Under the pieces are notes generated by a model. The model saw only the letters and a list, made by a program, of their open reading frames with translations, did not search any database and was not told the origin of the DNA. A stretch of DNA of 46,427 nt from Candidatus Gastranaerophilales bacterium. GTDB lineage: Bacteria; Cyanobacteriota; Vampirovibrionia; Gastranaerophilales; Gastranaerophilaceae. The stretch is taken from NCBI GenBank assembly GCA_947588785.1, contig CANPZN010000007.1:1-46427 (forward strand), written 5' to 3'. Shown here in pieces: positions 22,201 through 29,838 of the stretch. The position numbers and the translations under genes were made by a program. Position 1 is the stretch's first letter, and each line of letters begins with the position of its first letter.

Positions 22201-23099
22201 ATGGTTCTTTGGTTAACCGTGGTGATATGATTGCTACATTGGTATTTGAAAGACAAAAAACGGGTGATATCGTTCAAGGTTTACCTCGTGTTGAAGAATT
22301 ACTTGAAGCAAGAAAGCCTAAAGATTCTGCTGTAGTAGCTGAGTATGCCGGTAAAGCAGAGATTGAAATAGAAGATGATATTCCTCGTTTATATTTAAAT
22401 GGAGATTTAGGCAGACAAGAGGTTAAGTATTCAATTGATTCTAATATCATTGTAGCAAACGGACAAGATATAAAAGTTGGTCAAGCATTAACCGGAGGCC
22501 CATTAAATCCTCACGATGTAATCAGATTAAATGGTGTAGAAGCTGCTCAACAATATCTGGTAGATGAAGTACAAAGAGTATATCGTTCACAAGGTGTTGA
22601 AATTGCTGATAAACACGTTGAAGTAATCGTAAGACAAATGACAAAGAAGGTTAAAATTCTTGAATCAGGAGATACAAAACTTCTTCCAGGTGAATTTTTA
22701 GAACTAAAAGAAGTTCAACAAGAAAATGAAGCCGTAAAAGCTCAAGGTGGTCAGGAAGCAACATATGAAGCAGTACTTCTTGGTATTACAAAAGCAAGTT
22801 TAAATACTGAAAGTTTCATTTCCGCAGCTTCATTCCAAGAAACAACAAGAATTCTTACGGAAGCAGCTGTTGAAGGTAAACGTGATTTACTAAGGGGGCT
22901 TAAAGAAAATGTTATCATTGGTAGATTAATTCCTGCAGGTACAGGTTTCTATCATTTAACAAATGCTTCTGAAGAAAAAGATAAAGAAGCTCAAAAAAGA
23001 GCTGCTGAAAAAAATAATGCTCGTAAACCATCAGCCATTTTAGAAGAAATCGAAGGAATGTTTGGTACTCCTGAATTAACCGACTATACAATTGAATAA
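19254..23099 (+). CDS. rpoC2: DNA-directed RNA polymerase subunit beta' (split, C-terminal part) with SI3-type insertion
   Basis: The 1281-residue product is the C-terminal part of beta'. The second zinc site is complete (C221, C294, C301, C304). The trigger loop begins at QLTMRTFHTGG (Met338, His342) and the polypeptide resumes the conserved core at GLPRVEELLEARKPKD (from Gly1009). The roughly 655 residues between them are an insertion of repeated beta-rich modules, the position and size of the cyanobacterial SI3. The core ends with ISAASFQETTRILTEAAVEGKRDLLRGLKENVIIGRLIPAGTGF. The ATG at 19254 follows AAAGGTGA, 41 nt after rpoC1. A strong terminator follows at 23114-23160. Confidence 0.98.
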   Translation: MDTLLHKKKSFDFINEQVNKKSINKLLAQVYLEFGGAKTANLADRLKNLGYSYATKSGTTISIADLSVPADKKELLNEAEKEIEKSTHRYLKGEITEVERYTKVIDTWSETTSKLTEKVVENFDRLNPVYMMAFSGARGNLSQVSQLVGMRGLMADAQGQIIDLPIKSNFKEGLSVTEYIISSYGARKGLVDTALKTADSGYLTRRLVDVAQDVIIRDHDCGTTRGILMTDISDGEKIVAPLSERLLGRTIAEDIKDKDGNIIIPRNTTINRDDIKKIKPLDLHQLKVRSPLTCELEYGICQKCYGWAMTTQKLVDVGEAIGIIAAQSIGEPGTQLTMRTFHTGGVFKGAGAMKEIIADIDGTVATKIFTRDLRTRHGDNVAITVQESDLELKSTTKSKKYHIPSGAILYVKAGQELKKGDKIAVYEPVSGGDGSRLTEKATKDITSDLSGEIVFEDFVADEKKDRQGNISRTASKNGIVWVLGGDVYNLPGGSTILVEDGKEVKEGEKLAEIHIISEHGGEVRLGNNLIVEDVKFDGKTIKKIVQGKELTIVIASISAANASFEQTKKEQIWTVDKTGEKYIVKAPIDTIVESGMIIAELLDEEYKVPSSGEIRYNGIEVDENQIITNPGELIFIPDEIHQVNKDSSLKMVESGTYVTAGTEVVKDLYAHIDGIVEIKEFNDMIHEVIIRPGEIYNLSGISELKVDEGEVVSAGTEIAPKIKVKVDSIVTILDNEKDNLEIDDLEEDLGVAALDEKSLSNQPIQVLVRPVQRFNIETKDVSIKFNSTDEAIDLVPVTQLQYKDGARVRNLDGGVLTRTSLVLQMQGYLSHLKGQVELDENNNLKIVVLETLIVRREAEGASKTAASMQTELLVSDGQIIDPRTPVAKTQVLAINDAIASIKENNQDARRLLLVSDNCETVIKLKSKPVVKKGELVKMDAVISESGEISELSGLVVAVDKDSITLRVGRPYLISPGTMLQVANGSLVNRGDMIATLVFERQKTGDIVQGLPRVEELLEARKPKDSAVVAEYAGKAEIEIEDDIPRLYLNGDLGRQEVKYSIDSNIIVANGQDIKVGQALTGGPLNPHDVIRLNGVEAAQQYLVDEVQRVYRSQGVEIADKHVEVIVRQMTKKVKILESGDTKLLPGEFLELKEVQQENEAVKAQGGQEATYEAVLLGITKASLNTESFISAASFQETTRILTEAAVEGKRDLLRGLKENVIIGRLIPAGTGFYHLTNASEEKDKEAQKRAAEKNNARKPSAILEEIEGMFGTPELTDYTIE

Positions 23100-23113
23100 A
23101 TTGATAGTTTCAT

Positions 23114-23160
23114 AAAAAATAACAGTAATTTAACACAAGTTAAATTGCTGTTATTTTTTT
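23114..23160 (+). terminator. Rho-independent terminator of the rpoBC1C2 operon
   Basis: Left arm AAAAATAACAGTAATTTAAC (23114-23133) pairs with right arm GTTAAATTGCTGTTATTTTT (23139-23158), leaving a 5-nt gap in this description and one internal mismatch. It ends in a run of T. The stop of rpoC2 is at 23099. The T-run ends 1 nt before the Shine-Dalgarno GGGAG of the next gene. Confidence 0.9.
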
Positions 23161-23170
23161 GGGAGATTTT

Positions 23171-23632
23171 ATGAAAAAATTTATTATTTTAACAATAATA
23201 TTATATGTTTATTCTTTAAATTGCTTTGCGGATGAAATTCAAGATGTCAGAACATTTTTCAATACATATGTAGATGCTGCTAATAATTACAGCGAAGACT
23301 ATTTTAATTATTATACAAATAATGCGAAAATTTTAAGAATTGTTGAAAAACCTGATGGTTCACAAGAAACGGTAACTATTCCAATTGAACGCTATAAAAG
23401 TGAAGCAAAGAAATCTACGGCATTAATGAAACTAAGACAATATAAAAACAGATATTTCAATATTAAAATAACTCCTCACGGAAAAGATTACAAAGTAGCT
23501 GCAATGAGAATGCCTTCCACCAGTGATTATAAAATTCCTGCTTATTTTATTATCGGGAAAGACTGTAATGGTAACTGGAAAATAAAAGAAGAATCAATGA
23601 ATACCCGAGTCCAAAAATTTTTACGAAGTTAA
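23171..23632 (+). CDS. Small exported protein, possible NTF2-like fold
   Basis: The product is 153 residues with a clear signal peptide (MKKFIILTIILYVYSLNCFA, cleavage before DEIQD). The start is the ATG at 23171 because GGGAG lies 5 nt upstream; an in-frame TTG 12 nt earlier includes that site. The mature part is about 130 residues, with an N-terminal helix (VRTFFNTYVDAANNYSEDYFNYYTNNAKI) followed by alternating strands and a final IIGKDCNGNWKIKEESMNTR. This pattern resembles NTF2/SnoaL-like proteins, but I cannot name a family. It begins immediately after the rpoC2 terminator, so it depends on read-through or on a promoter overlapping that hairpin. A repeat-family terminus directly follows its stop. 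Confidence 0.75.
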   Translation: MKKFIILTIILYVYSLNCFADEIQDVRTFFNTYVDAANNYSEDYFNYYTNNAKILRIVEKPDGSQETVTIPIERYKSEAKKSTALMKLRQYKNRYFNIKITPHGKDYKVAAMRMPSTSDYKIPAYFIIGKDCNGNWKIKEESMNTRVQKFLRS

Positions 23633-23633
23633 A

Positions 23634-23649
23634 TTTAATCTATTGTCGC
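23634..23649. repeat. Terminus of dispersed repeat family, consensus TTTAATCTAGTGTCGC
   Basis: TTTAATCTATTGTCGC begins 2 nt after a stop codon. It differs by one base from the termini at 42448 and 46392. The sequence beyond it does not clearly continue the longer element. Confidence 0.5.
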
Positions 23650-23766
23650 TTCTTTAAGAATGTAAAATAAACAGTTACGCTAATTTTTACAAAATTGTAT
23701 TATATTGACTAATATTTTGAATGGAATATTGACGAAATGGAATTCAAGACCTGATATTTTGAAAAA

Positions 23767-24855
23767 CTATTCAAACTCATAATAGGTTAAACTAATTGCA
23801 TATTTTAAGATTTCATCTTTTTTTACAGTAATATCTTTTGATGAATCCCAAGGATTAACGATAGTTACATTATCACCATCAACATGTTTAATACTCCAAG
23901 AGTGAGAATTTAATCCTTTGTGTTTTTCACCATCAATATCAATAATTTCATCATCAGATGAACCCTTAAATAAAATTTGCCCTACTGTATTATCAGGATT
24001 ATTTTCTAATTTATCATATACTTCTTCAAAATCTTCTTTTACTGAATTTATATCAGATTCACTTACAGAATTATCATTGAAAAATCTATTAACTTTTTCT
24101 ATAGATTTATCTCCGGTTAACATATAAACAACATATGCAAGGCTACCGCCTGATAATATACTTTCATTCTCAGCATGTTTTGTCATTACTTCAAATGTTC
24201 TATCAACTTCTATTTCCCCATTTTCTATTTTTTCAAATGCTTTTTCAAATACTAATTCCATTAATAATACATCGCCATCACCTTTTGCATATGTATTATT
24301 TTTATTTGCTTTTACTAAATCGTCTTTTGTAATTGTTATTGTTGTATTTATTCCTTCCAGTCTAACTTTATACTTGTTATTCTTCATTGTTATGGAATCT
24401 TTTATTAATTTTGCACCTTTTGAAGAATAACTAAATCCATTAAGTCCTGAAAGAAGCCAACAATCACCTTTTTCCCCTTGATGAGATTCATCAATTATTT
24501 TATTTATTTCAACATTTGATTCGTTTTCCGTTTTTTCATCAACTTTTTGTTGATTTATAGAATCATAAAGAATGGAAAAAGAATCAACACAATTATTTTT
24601 TTCATCACTTGTTATATTAATAAAGGAATCATTTTCAACTTGCATTTTTCTTGATTCTTGCAATAATTGCAGTTTTTCCATATCTGATAAATCTGAATTT
24701 TCAAGAACTTGTTCTCTTGAATAATCAGAATTATCTAATCCTGTGTCACACAATTCATCCTTCTCAAAAATATTTGTATCATTTTGATTAGAATTTTTTT
24801 TAGAATATATATTATATTTAATTTCTGAGAATTTATTATTTATTCCTTCAGGCAT
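23767..24855 (-). CDS. Calpain-family (C2-like) cysteine protease
   Basis: The 362-residue protein has the full calpain catalytic layout. Gln126 (oxyanion) and Cys132 lie in HQGEKGDCWLLSGLNG, His318 in NSHSWSIKHV, and Asn334 in VNPWDSSKDI. The spacing and flanking residues (GDCW, HSWS, NPW) match calpain papain-like cores. The first 115 residues are polar, Asn/Asp/Glu/Lys-rich and probably disordered, perhaps a propeptide. No signal peptide or EF-hand is present. The start ATG at 24855 follows AAGGAA. It lies upstream of the converging small exported-protein gene and downstream of panD on the same strand. Calpain-like proteases are scattered in bacteria and their roles are mostly unknown; regulated processing or an effector role are possible. 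Residues 36-41 overlap a possible repeat-family terminus. Confidence 0.88.
   Translation of the reverse strand: MPEGINNKFSEIKYNIYSKKNSNQNDTNIFEKDELCDTGLDNSDYSREQVLENSDLSDMEKLQLLQESRKMQVENDSFINITSDEKNNCVDSFSILYDSINQQKVDEKTENESNVEINKIIDESHQGEKGDCWLLSGLNGFSYSSKGAKLIKDSITMKNNKYKVRLEGINTTITITKDDLVKANKNNTYAKGDGDVLLMELVFEKAFEKIENGEIEVDRTFEVMTKHAENESILSGGSLAYVVYMLTGDKSIEKVNRFFNDNSVSESDINSVKEDFEEVYDKLENNPDNTVGQILFKGSSDDEIIDIDGEKHKGLNSHSWSIKHVDGDNVTIVNPWDSSKDITVKKDEILKYAISLTYYEFE
24734..24749. repeat. Possible diverged terminus of the dispersed repeat family inside the calpain-like gene
   Basis: TCTAATCCTGTGTCAC resembles TTTAATCCTGTGTCGT at 34418 at 14 of 16 positions and encodes CDTGLD on the minus strand, similar to HDTGLN in the GT-C protein. 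With no other part of the element next to it, chance resemblance is possible. Confidence 0.3.
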
Positions 24856-24915
24856 TTTAATTTCCTTATATTAAATATATCGAAATAAATAAACAAAACT
24901 TTAATCAAAATAGAT

Positions 24916-25284
24916 TTAATTTAATTTATTTTCGTAATCTATAATGTTATTATTGTCATCTATTTGAACAATATAAGGATTATATTTTTGAGCTTCTTCC
25001 AAAGTCATTAAAGCATAAGAACAAACAATAATTTTATCACCGATTTGAGCTTTTCTTGCCGCAGCACCATTCAAACAAAAACTTTTACTACCTCTTAAAC
25101 CGGCAATTATATATGTTTGAAATCTTTCACCATTATTAATGTTTAAAATATCAACTTTTTGTCCTTCAGACAAATGTGCTTTATCTAAAATATTTTTATC
25201 TATTGTTATAGACCCGACATAATTAAGATTTGCATCTGTAACAGTAGCTCTATGTATTTTTGCATATAAAAATTCTAACAACAT
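24916..25284 (-). CDS. panD: Aspartate 1-decarboxylase proenzyme
   Basis: PanD decarboxylates L-aspartate to beta-alanine for pantothenate and coenzyme A synthesis. The 122-residue product shows the self-processing site Gly24-Ser25 (NYVGSITID), where cleavage gives a pyruvoyl cofactor on the new alpha chain. It also has Lys9 of the [10 protein letters not shown]-terminus, Tyr22, the LRGSK segment, and [21 protein letters not shown]. The length is typical. It is on the minus strand between the rluB-like gene and the calpain-like gene, about 40 nt after rluB, so it may share its transcript. No clear Shine-Dalgarno is seen before its ATG. Other pan genes are not in the window. Confidence 0.96.
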   Translation of the reverse strand: MLLEFLYAKIHRATVTDANLNYVGSITIDKNILDKAHLSEGQKVDILNINNGERFQTYIIAGLRGSKSFCLNGAAARKAQIGDKIIVCSYALMTLEEAQKYNPYIVQIDDNNNIIDYENKLN

Positions 25285-25323
25285 AATTCAACTTTCTTAC
25301 AGAGCTATTTTAACAAAAACATA

Positions 25324-26070
25324 TTATTTTGAAGCATTATTATTTAATTTTTTTAAATAATTTTTTATTTCTTGCACTTGTTTTGGTTTAATATATTTAA
25401 ATTGTCCTTTTTTTAATCCTTTAAGATCAATTGGTCCCATACTTATTCTCTTTAATGAAATAACACTATGTCCCAAAATATCTAACATTTTCCTTATTTG
25501 CCGATTTAGTCCTTGATATAAAACCATTTCAAGAACGGAATTTTTTCCTTCAAAATCTATAATCCTCGCATAAGCATATGCCAGTTGACCTCTTTCTATT
25601 TCTATACCTTTTTCCATTTGAACTAAATCATTCTGATTTAATTTTCCATTAGCACAAACACGATAAACTTTAGGAATTTTTAATGACGGATGTGCAAAAT
25701 TATTAATGAAATCTCCATCATTTGTAAGAATTAAAAGTCCTGTAGAGTCTTTATCTAATCTGCCGACAGGTCTTAAAGTTTGAACTTCTTCAGGTAAAAT
25801 ATCATAAATAGTTTTTCTTCCTTTTTCATCAGACATAGTTGTAATATAACCTGCTGGTTTATAATATCTTATATATACAGGTGTTTGAGGAATTATAAGT
25901 TTTGATTCAACTTTTACTTCATCTTTAGAATTAACCAAAAAGCCTAATTCCAATATTTTTTTTCCGTTAACAAAAACTTTTCCTTCCTGAATAAGTTCAT
26001 CAGACTTTCTTCGTGAACAGAATCCCGAAGAAGCTATATATTTATTTAATCTTATTTTAGAGTTTTTCAT
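25324..26070 (-). CDS. rluB: rRNA pseudouridine synthase, RsuA/RluB family
   Basis: The roughly 248-residue enzyme converts a specific uridine in rRNA to pseudouridine. An N-terminal S4 RNA-binding domain (RLNKYIASSGFCSRRKSDELIQEGKVFVNG) precedes the catalytic domain, which has the family motif GRLDKDSTGLLILTNDGDF with its catalytic Asp, and NRQIRKMLDILGHSVISLKRISMGPIDL. The C-terminus is Lys-rich. The family covers RsuA, RluB, RluE and RluF; the S4 form and length favour RluB. The start is taken as the ATG at 26070. An in-frame TTG at 26085 would put the -10 box of its candidate promoter inside the gene and has no ribosome-binding site. Confidence 0.9.
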   Translation of the reverse strand: MKNSKIRLNKYIASSGFCSRRKSDELIQEGKVFVNGKKILELGFLVNSKDEVKVESKLIIPQTPVYIRYYKPAGYITTMSDEKGRKTIYDILPEEVQTLRPVGRLDKDSTGLLILTNDGDFINNFAHPSLKIPKVYRVCANGKLNQNDLVQMEKGIEIERGQLAYAYARIIDFEGKNSVLEMVLYQGLNRQIRKMLDILGHSVISLKRISMGPIDLKGLKKGQFKYIKPKQVQEIKNYLKKLNNNASK

Positions 26071-26076
26071 TTTATT

Positions 26077-26105
26077 ATCATACAAATTTCATAAACAAAT
26101 TTCAA
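26077..26105 (-). promoter_or_regulatory. Candidate promoter of the rluB-like gene, leaderless
   Basis: On the minus strand TTGAAA, a 17-nt spacer and TATGAT are followed by exactly 6 nt and the ATG at 26070. Transcription from this promoter would begin at or next to the A of the ATG. No Shine-Dalgarno sequence is present. Confidence 0.6.
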
Positions 26106-26109
26106 TACA

Positions 26110-26138
26110 TTGTATTTTTAGAACCAGAATGTTAATAT
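26110..26138 (+). promoter_or_regulatory. Candidate promoter of the methyltransferase gene, near-leaderless
   Basis: TTGTAT (26110-26115), a 17-nt spacer and TAATAT (26133-26138) stand 10 nt before the GTG at 26149. No Shine-Dalgarno is present. It lies back-to-back with the rluB promoter, the two -35 boxes being only 4 nt apart. Confidence 0.5.
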
Positions 26139-26148
26139 TCTAATAAAA

Positions 26149-26853
26149 GTGAGTACTGTAAGAAAGAAAAGAATGTTCGATTCAACTTTAAATGATTTGG
26201 GAAGAAAATATAATACCGACAAATCAGATATAATAGAAGTATCAGGTCAGAAAACAGCTGCCAGAGATTATTTAAAATATTATGAATTATTCATGAAAGA
26301 TTTTAGAAATGAATCATTTACTTTCATTGAATTAGGCTGTTACAAAGGTAATTCATTAAAACTTTGGAAAGAATATTTTAAAAAAGCAACTATTGTTGGA
26401 ATTGATATTTCATCAGAATACAAAGTAGAAGAAAATAGAGTTGAATTTATATGTGAAGATGCAACTGATGAAAAATTAATTCCTAAATTAAATAAATACA
26501 AAGGCACTATAAACTTTATAATTGATGACTGTTCTCATGCTTGGAGCTCACAAAGAATATCACTGGAAAGACTTTTTCCTCTGTTAAATTCAGGAGGATA
26601 TTATATAATAGAAGATTTAGAATTTGGTTGTAAGGGAGATACTCATTTTAATAAAGCCCCTAAAATATTAGACTCTCAACCTTTTTTTGAATATATACTT
26701 GAGCGGGCAAAGATATTAAGATTTTCCAGAAATTATGATCGAAAAAAAGGTCGTCCTTATTTTAAATTACTTCCGGAGCATATACAAAAATTAGAACTAA
26801 GTATAGAAATGATAACAATAATTTCCGGAGCAATTATAATAAAAAAGATATAA
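26149..26853 (+). CDS. Class I SAM-dependent methyltransferase (MycE/TylE-like)
   Basis: The 234-residue protein has a Rossmann-type methyltransferase core with the SAM-binding motif I FIELGCYKGNSLKLW, motif II ending in the acidic VGIDIS, and the later INFIIDDCSHAW and GGYYIIEDLEFG. The N-terminus LNDLGRKYNTDKSD resembles the start of the MycE/TylE macrolide O-methyltransferase group and of many uncharacterised sugar-modifying relatives. A sugar or surface-glycan substrate is a guess. The start GTG has no Shine-Dalgarno; the candidate promoter places the transcript start just before it. It is followed after about 55 nt by a ROK kinase gene. Confidence 0.82.
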   Translation: MSTVRKKRMFDSTLNDLGRKYNTDKSDIIEVSGQKTAARDYLKYYELFMKDFRNESFTFIELGCYKGNSLKLWKEYFKKATIVGIDISSEYKVEENRVEFICEDATDEKLIPKLNKYKGTINFIIDDCSHAWSSQRISLERLFPLLNSGGYYIIEDLEFGCKGDTHFNKAPKILDSQPFFEYILERAKILRFSRNYDRKKGRPYFKLLPEHIQKLELSIEMITIISGAIIIKKI

Positions 26854-26907
26854 ATAAATTTTTATGATAAGATAAAAAAAGTAACATATTATTTATGAGG
26901 AGTTAAA

Positions 26908-27870
26908 ATGTCAATAATGACAAAAAAATATAGAATTGGTGTAGATGTAGGCGGAACCAATGTTAAAGTAGCACTAGTAGATAAAACAGGCAGCATAGTA
27001 TACTCAGATACAGTACCAACCAGGGCTGAAATGGGATATGAATATACAATATCAAATATTATAACAGCGATAAGAAATTTATTGAAAGAATCAAAAACAA
27101 CAAAAGATTTAATAGAGGGTATTGGTTTTGGATTTCCCGGACAAATAGATTGTGACAATGGAATAGTAAGACTCGCACCCAATATTCCGGGATGGGTTAA
27201 TATACCAATTGCTCAAATAATTTCACAAGAATTTGAGATACCCTCAAAAGTGGATAATGATGTAAGATGTGCTGCTTTAGCAGAATTAAATTATGGAGCA
27301 GGAAAAGGAGCTCAAAATCTTATTTGTATTACAGTTGGAACCGGAATAGGCTCAGGGTTAATCATTAACGGGAAATTAGTTAGAGGAGCAAGTAATGCAG
27401 CAGGAGAATTAGGGCATATAAAATTACAAATGGAAAATGGCCCATTATGCGGTTGTGGCGATACAGGATGTCTTGAAGCATTTGCCTCAGGGCCAAGTAT
27501 TGTAGCTTTGGCAGAAGAATATATAAAAGGCGGTAAATCGACAAAATATCGAGAACTGGCGAATCCTGACATTACACCATACATTGTTGCCGAAGCGGCT
27601 AAACAGGGTGATATTGTTGCAAAAAAAATTTTTGAAATTATTGGAAATTATATTGGAATAGGGCTTGCCAGTGTAGTAAATCTATTAAATCCCGAAAAAA
27701 TTGTTATTGGCGGTGGAGTAGCCGATGCAGGCGATTTGCTATTTATTCCAATAAAAGAAACTTTAAAAAAACGAACAATGCCAATTCAAGGTAGTGCAGT
27801 TGAAGTCGTTCATGCTGAATTGGGCAATACGGCAGGTGTAATCGGAGCAAGTTTATTAATTGAAAATTAA
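26908..27870 (+). CDS. ROK-family sugar kinase, probable glucokinase
   Basis: The 320-residue kinase has the phosphate loop DVGGTN (Asp13), catalytic Asp118 in VDNDVRCAALAE, GTGIGSG, and the ROK zinc site His170, Cys181, Cys183 and Cys188 (GHIK ... CGCGDTGCLEA). The adenosine motif PEKIVIGGGVADAG is near the C-terminus. These define ROK sugar kinases; glucokinase is the commonest activity in this form, but N-acetylglucosamine or N-acetylmannosamine kinase cannot be excluded. The ATG follows GAGGAG. It phosphorylates a free sugar on entry to glycolysis. holA starts 2 nt after its stop, which points to a shared transcript. Confidence 0.88.
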   Translation: MSIMTKKYRIGVDVGGTNVKVALVDKTGSIVYSDTVPTRAEMGYEYTISNIITAIRNLLKESKTTKDLIEGIGFGFPGQIDCDNGIVRLAPNIPGWVNIPIAQIISQEFEIPSKVDNDVRCAALAELNYGAGKGAQNLICITVGTGIGSGLIINGKLVRGASNAAGELGHIKLQMENGPLCGCGDTGCLEAFASGPSIVALAEEYIKGGKSTKYRELANPDITPYIVAEAAKQGDIVAKKIFEIIGNYIGIGLASVVNLLNPEKIVIGGGVADAGDLLFIPIKETLKKRTMPIQGSAVEVVHAELGNTAGVIGASLLIEN

Positions 27871-27872
27871 TT

Positions 27873-28841
27873 ATGGCTGTATTCTTATTTTACGGACAAG
27901 AAGAATATTTAATGGAAAAAGAAATCAATAAGCTCAAATCAGAGCTTATTGATAATTCTTTTATTTCAATGGCATTTAAAGTTTTTGATAATCCTCCTTT
28001 TAATACTTTATTAGAATGCATTCAGTCCACTCCTTTAATGTTTGGTAATTCATTAACTTTAATTCATCTTGATAAATATCTCACAGGAAATAAATTAAGT
28101 CTTGATGAAAAACAAAATTTAAGCCTGGAAAAAGCTCTTTCTTCTATTAATAATAAAATCAATATTATTTTTATTTGCAAAATCGCTCGTAATGAAAATA
28201 AAAAACCTGATTCCAGAAAAAAACTATATAAAATATTATCCAAATATTCTCAAGTCCGTGAATTTGCTCAATATAAAACTTATCAAAAAGAATTAATCAC
28301 ACAAATTTCAAGTATGGCAAAAGAAAAAGATTTAAAAATTAATTCTGACAGTATTTCTTGCCTTATTACTCAATTAGGCAGCAATTTAACATTAATAAAT
28401 TCCGAACTGGAAAAACTTAAAATAGCAATACATCCAAATAAAACAATTGATATTAATTCAATAAAAAAATATTGTACTTCATCTGAAGATATTTTTATAC
28501 TCGCAGATTTAATTGTTCAAGGTAATAAAAATGAAATATTAAAACAATATAATCTTTTGACGGAAAAAAGACATCCTTTAGAAATTTTTTCTATCCTTCA
28601 AAGTAATATACAAAAATTTATTTTCATAAAAAATTATGAAAAAAAATTTAATACAAAAGATATATCTTTAAAATTAAAACTTCCGGAATTTATAATAAAT
28701 ACAATAAAAGATAAACTGAAAACATCTTCATTAGAAAATTTATTGAGAATAAGAGAAAATTTAATAAATGCAGAGTATAAATTAAAGACGGGACAATCTG
28801 CTTCAGGTGATATGATTTTAGAATTGGCATTATTGAGTTAA
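27873..28841 (+). CDS. holA: DNA polymerase III subunit delta
   Basis: The 322-residue delta subunit of the clamp loader opens the beta clamp. It has the degenerate AAA+ start MAVFLFYGQEEYLMEKEINKLK typical of HolA, the weak sensor region, and a C-terminal collar domain (EDIFILADLIVQGNKNEILKQYNLL, then HPLEIFSILQSNIQKFIFIKNYE, then KTGQSASGDMILELALL). The clamp-binding hydrophobic segment TPLMFGNSLTLI is present. It is sandwiched between the ROK kinase (2 nt) and holB (3 nt). Pairing of holA and holB in one operon is unusual but functionally sensible, as both proteins are parts of the clamp loader. Confidence 0.93.
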   Translation: MAVFLFYGQEEYLMEKEINKLKSELIDNSFISMAFKVFDNPPFNTLLECIQSTPLMFGNSLTLIHLDKYLTGNKLSLDEKQNLSLEKALSSINNKINIIFICKIARNENKKPDSRKKLYKILSKYSQVREFAQYKTYQKELITQISSMAKEKDLKINSDSISCLITQLGSNLTLINSELEKLKIAIHPNKTIDINSIKKYCTSSEDIFILADLIVQGNKNEILKQYNLLTEKRHPLEIFSILQSNIQKFIFIKNYEKKFNTKDISLKLKLPEFIINTIKDKLKTSSLENLLRIRENLINAEYKLKTGQSASGDMILELALLS

Positions 28842-28844
28842 CTT

Positions 28845-29789
28845 ATGAACAAAATATTAGATTTAAAATATCCATATATAAGTAATTTTTTTAAAGCAGC
28901 AATTGAAAATAACAGATTGTTTCATTCTTTAATATTTACAGGCAGCAATAACCTAATACAATATGCATTGGCATTAGAAATAGCCAGACAATTAAATTGT
29001 TTGGAAGACAAAAGTGAAAATTGTAATTGTTTAAATTGCAGATGGATTAGAGAAAATAAACATCCTGCAATAATGACAATTTCCAAAATTGATAATAAAA
29101 CAGACTCCAGTAAAACAGTTATTTCTGAAGAACAAATAAATCAGGTTTTAGACACATTGGTTATTTCATCTGATTATCATAGGGTATATATTTTTTGCGA
29201 TGCTCAAATAAAACAATTATCAACAAATGAAGAACAAAAATATAATGAATTTATTTCCACTGGATATACTCCTCCAACAATAACAGACGGAGATGAAAAA
29301 TGGTTTCCGTCAGGAATAAACTCTGATTGTTTTACCGCAGTCGCTGCAAATTCAATGTTAAAATCAATAGAAGAACCTCCAAATAATGTTACATTTATAT
29401 TTTTAACAAATAACAAAGATGATTTAATACAAACTATTGTTTCAAGATCTCAAGTCTATCATTTTGCAGATTTTTCAACAATTTCATACAATACAAGTTT
29501 TCTAAAAAATTATTTTGATAATTATCCACGTTTTGATAAAAATAAATGTTTAGACTTCGTTCAAGATTTATTATCCTATCAAATAACAAATAATCTTGAA
29601 CCAATTTATATTATTGATTCAATTCAATTTTATCTCGGAGAATTAGCGAAATTAAATACAACTAATAGCTTGTTACTAAAAAAAATATTTAAAGATATAA
29701 AAAAATTACAAACATCTAAATCTATGATTAATTCATACATAAAAGAACAAACAGTATATGAAGATTTAGCGTTTTATTTCGCAAAATAA
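28845..29789 (+). CDS. holB: DNA polymerase III subunit delta'
   Basis: The 314-residue AAA+ protein resembles DnaX and HolB. The P-loop is degenerate (FTGSNNLIQYALALEIARQL, without GKT), as expected for delta', which does not hydrolyse ATP. The zinc module is C52 ... C60, C62 and C65. The conserved stretch AANSMLKSIEEPPNNVTFIFLTNN and the Arg-finger motif SRSQVYHF follow. Odd point: residues about 127-164 form an extra segment between VYIFCDAQIKQLS and AANSML, where other HolB proteins have only a few residues. The start ATG lies 3 nt after holA. Confidence 0.92.
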   Translation: MNKILDLKYPYISNFFKAAIENNRLFHSLIFTGSNNLIQYALALEIARQLNCLEDKSENCNCLNCRWIRENKHPAIMTISKIDNKTDSSKTVISEEQINQVLDTLVISSDYHRVYIFCDAQIKQLSTNEEQKYNEFISTGYTPPTITDGDEKWFPSGINSDCFTAVAANSMLKSIEEPPNNVTFIFLTNNKDDLIQTIVSRSQVYHFADFSTISYNTSFLKNYFDNYPRFDKNKCLDFVQDLLSYQITNNLEPIYIIDSIQFYLGELAKLNTTNSLLLKKIFKDIKKLQTSKSMINSYIKEQTVYEDLAFYFAK

Positions 29790-29838
29790 AAGCAAAAAAA
29801 TTTTATAATTTGTTTTATTAAAATTAAATAGGTAATAT

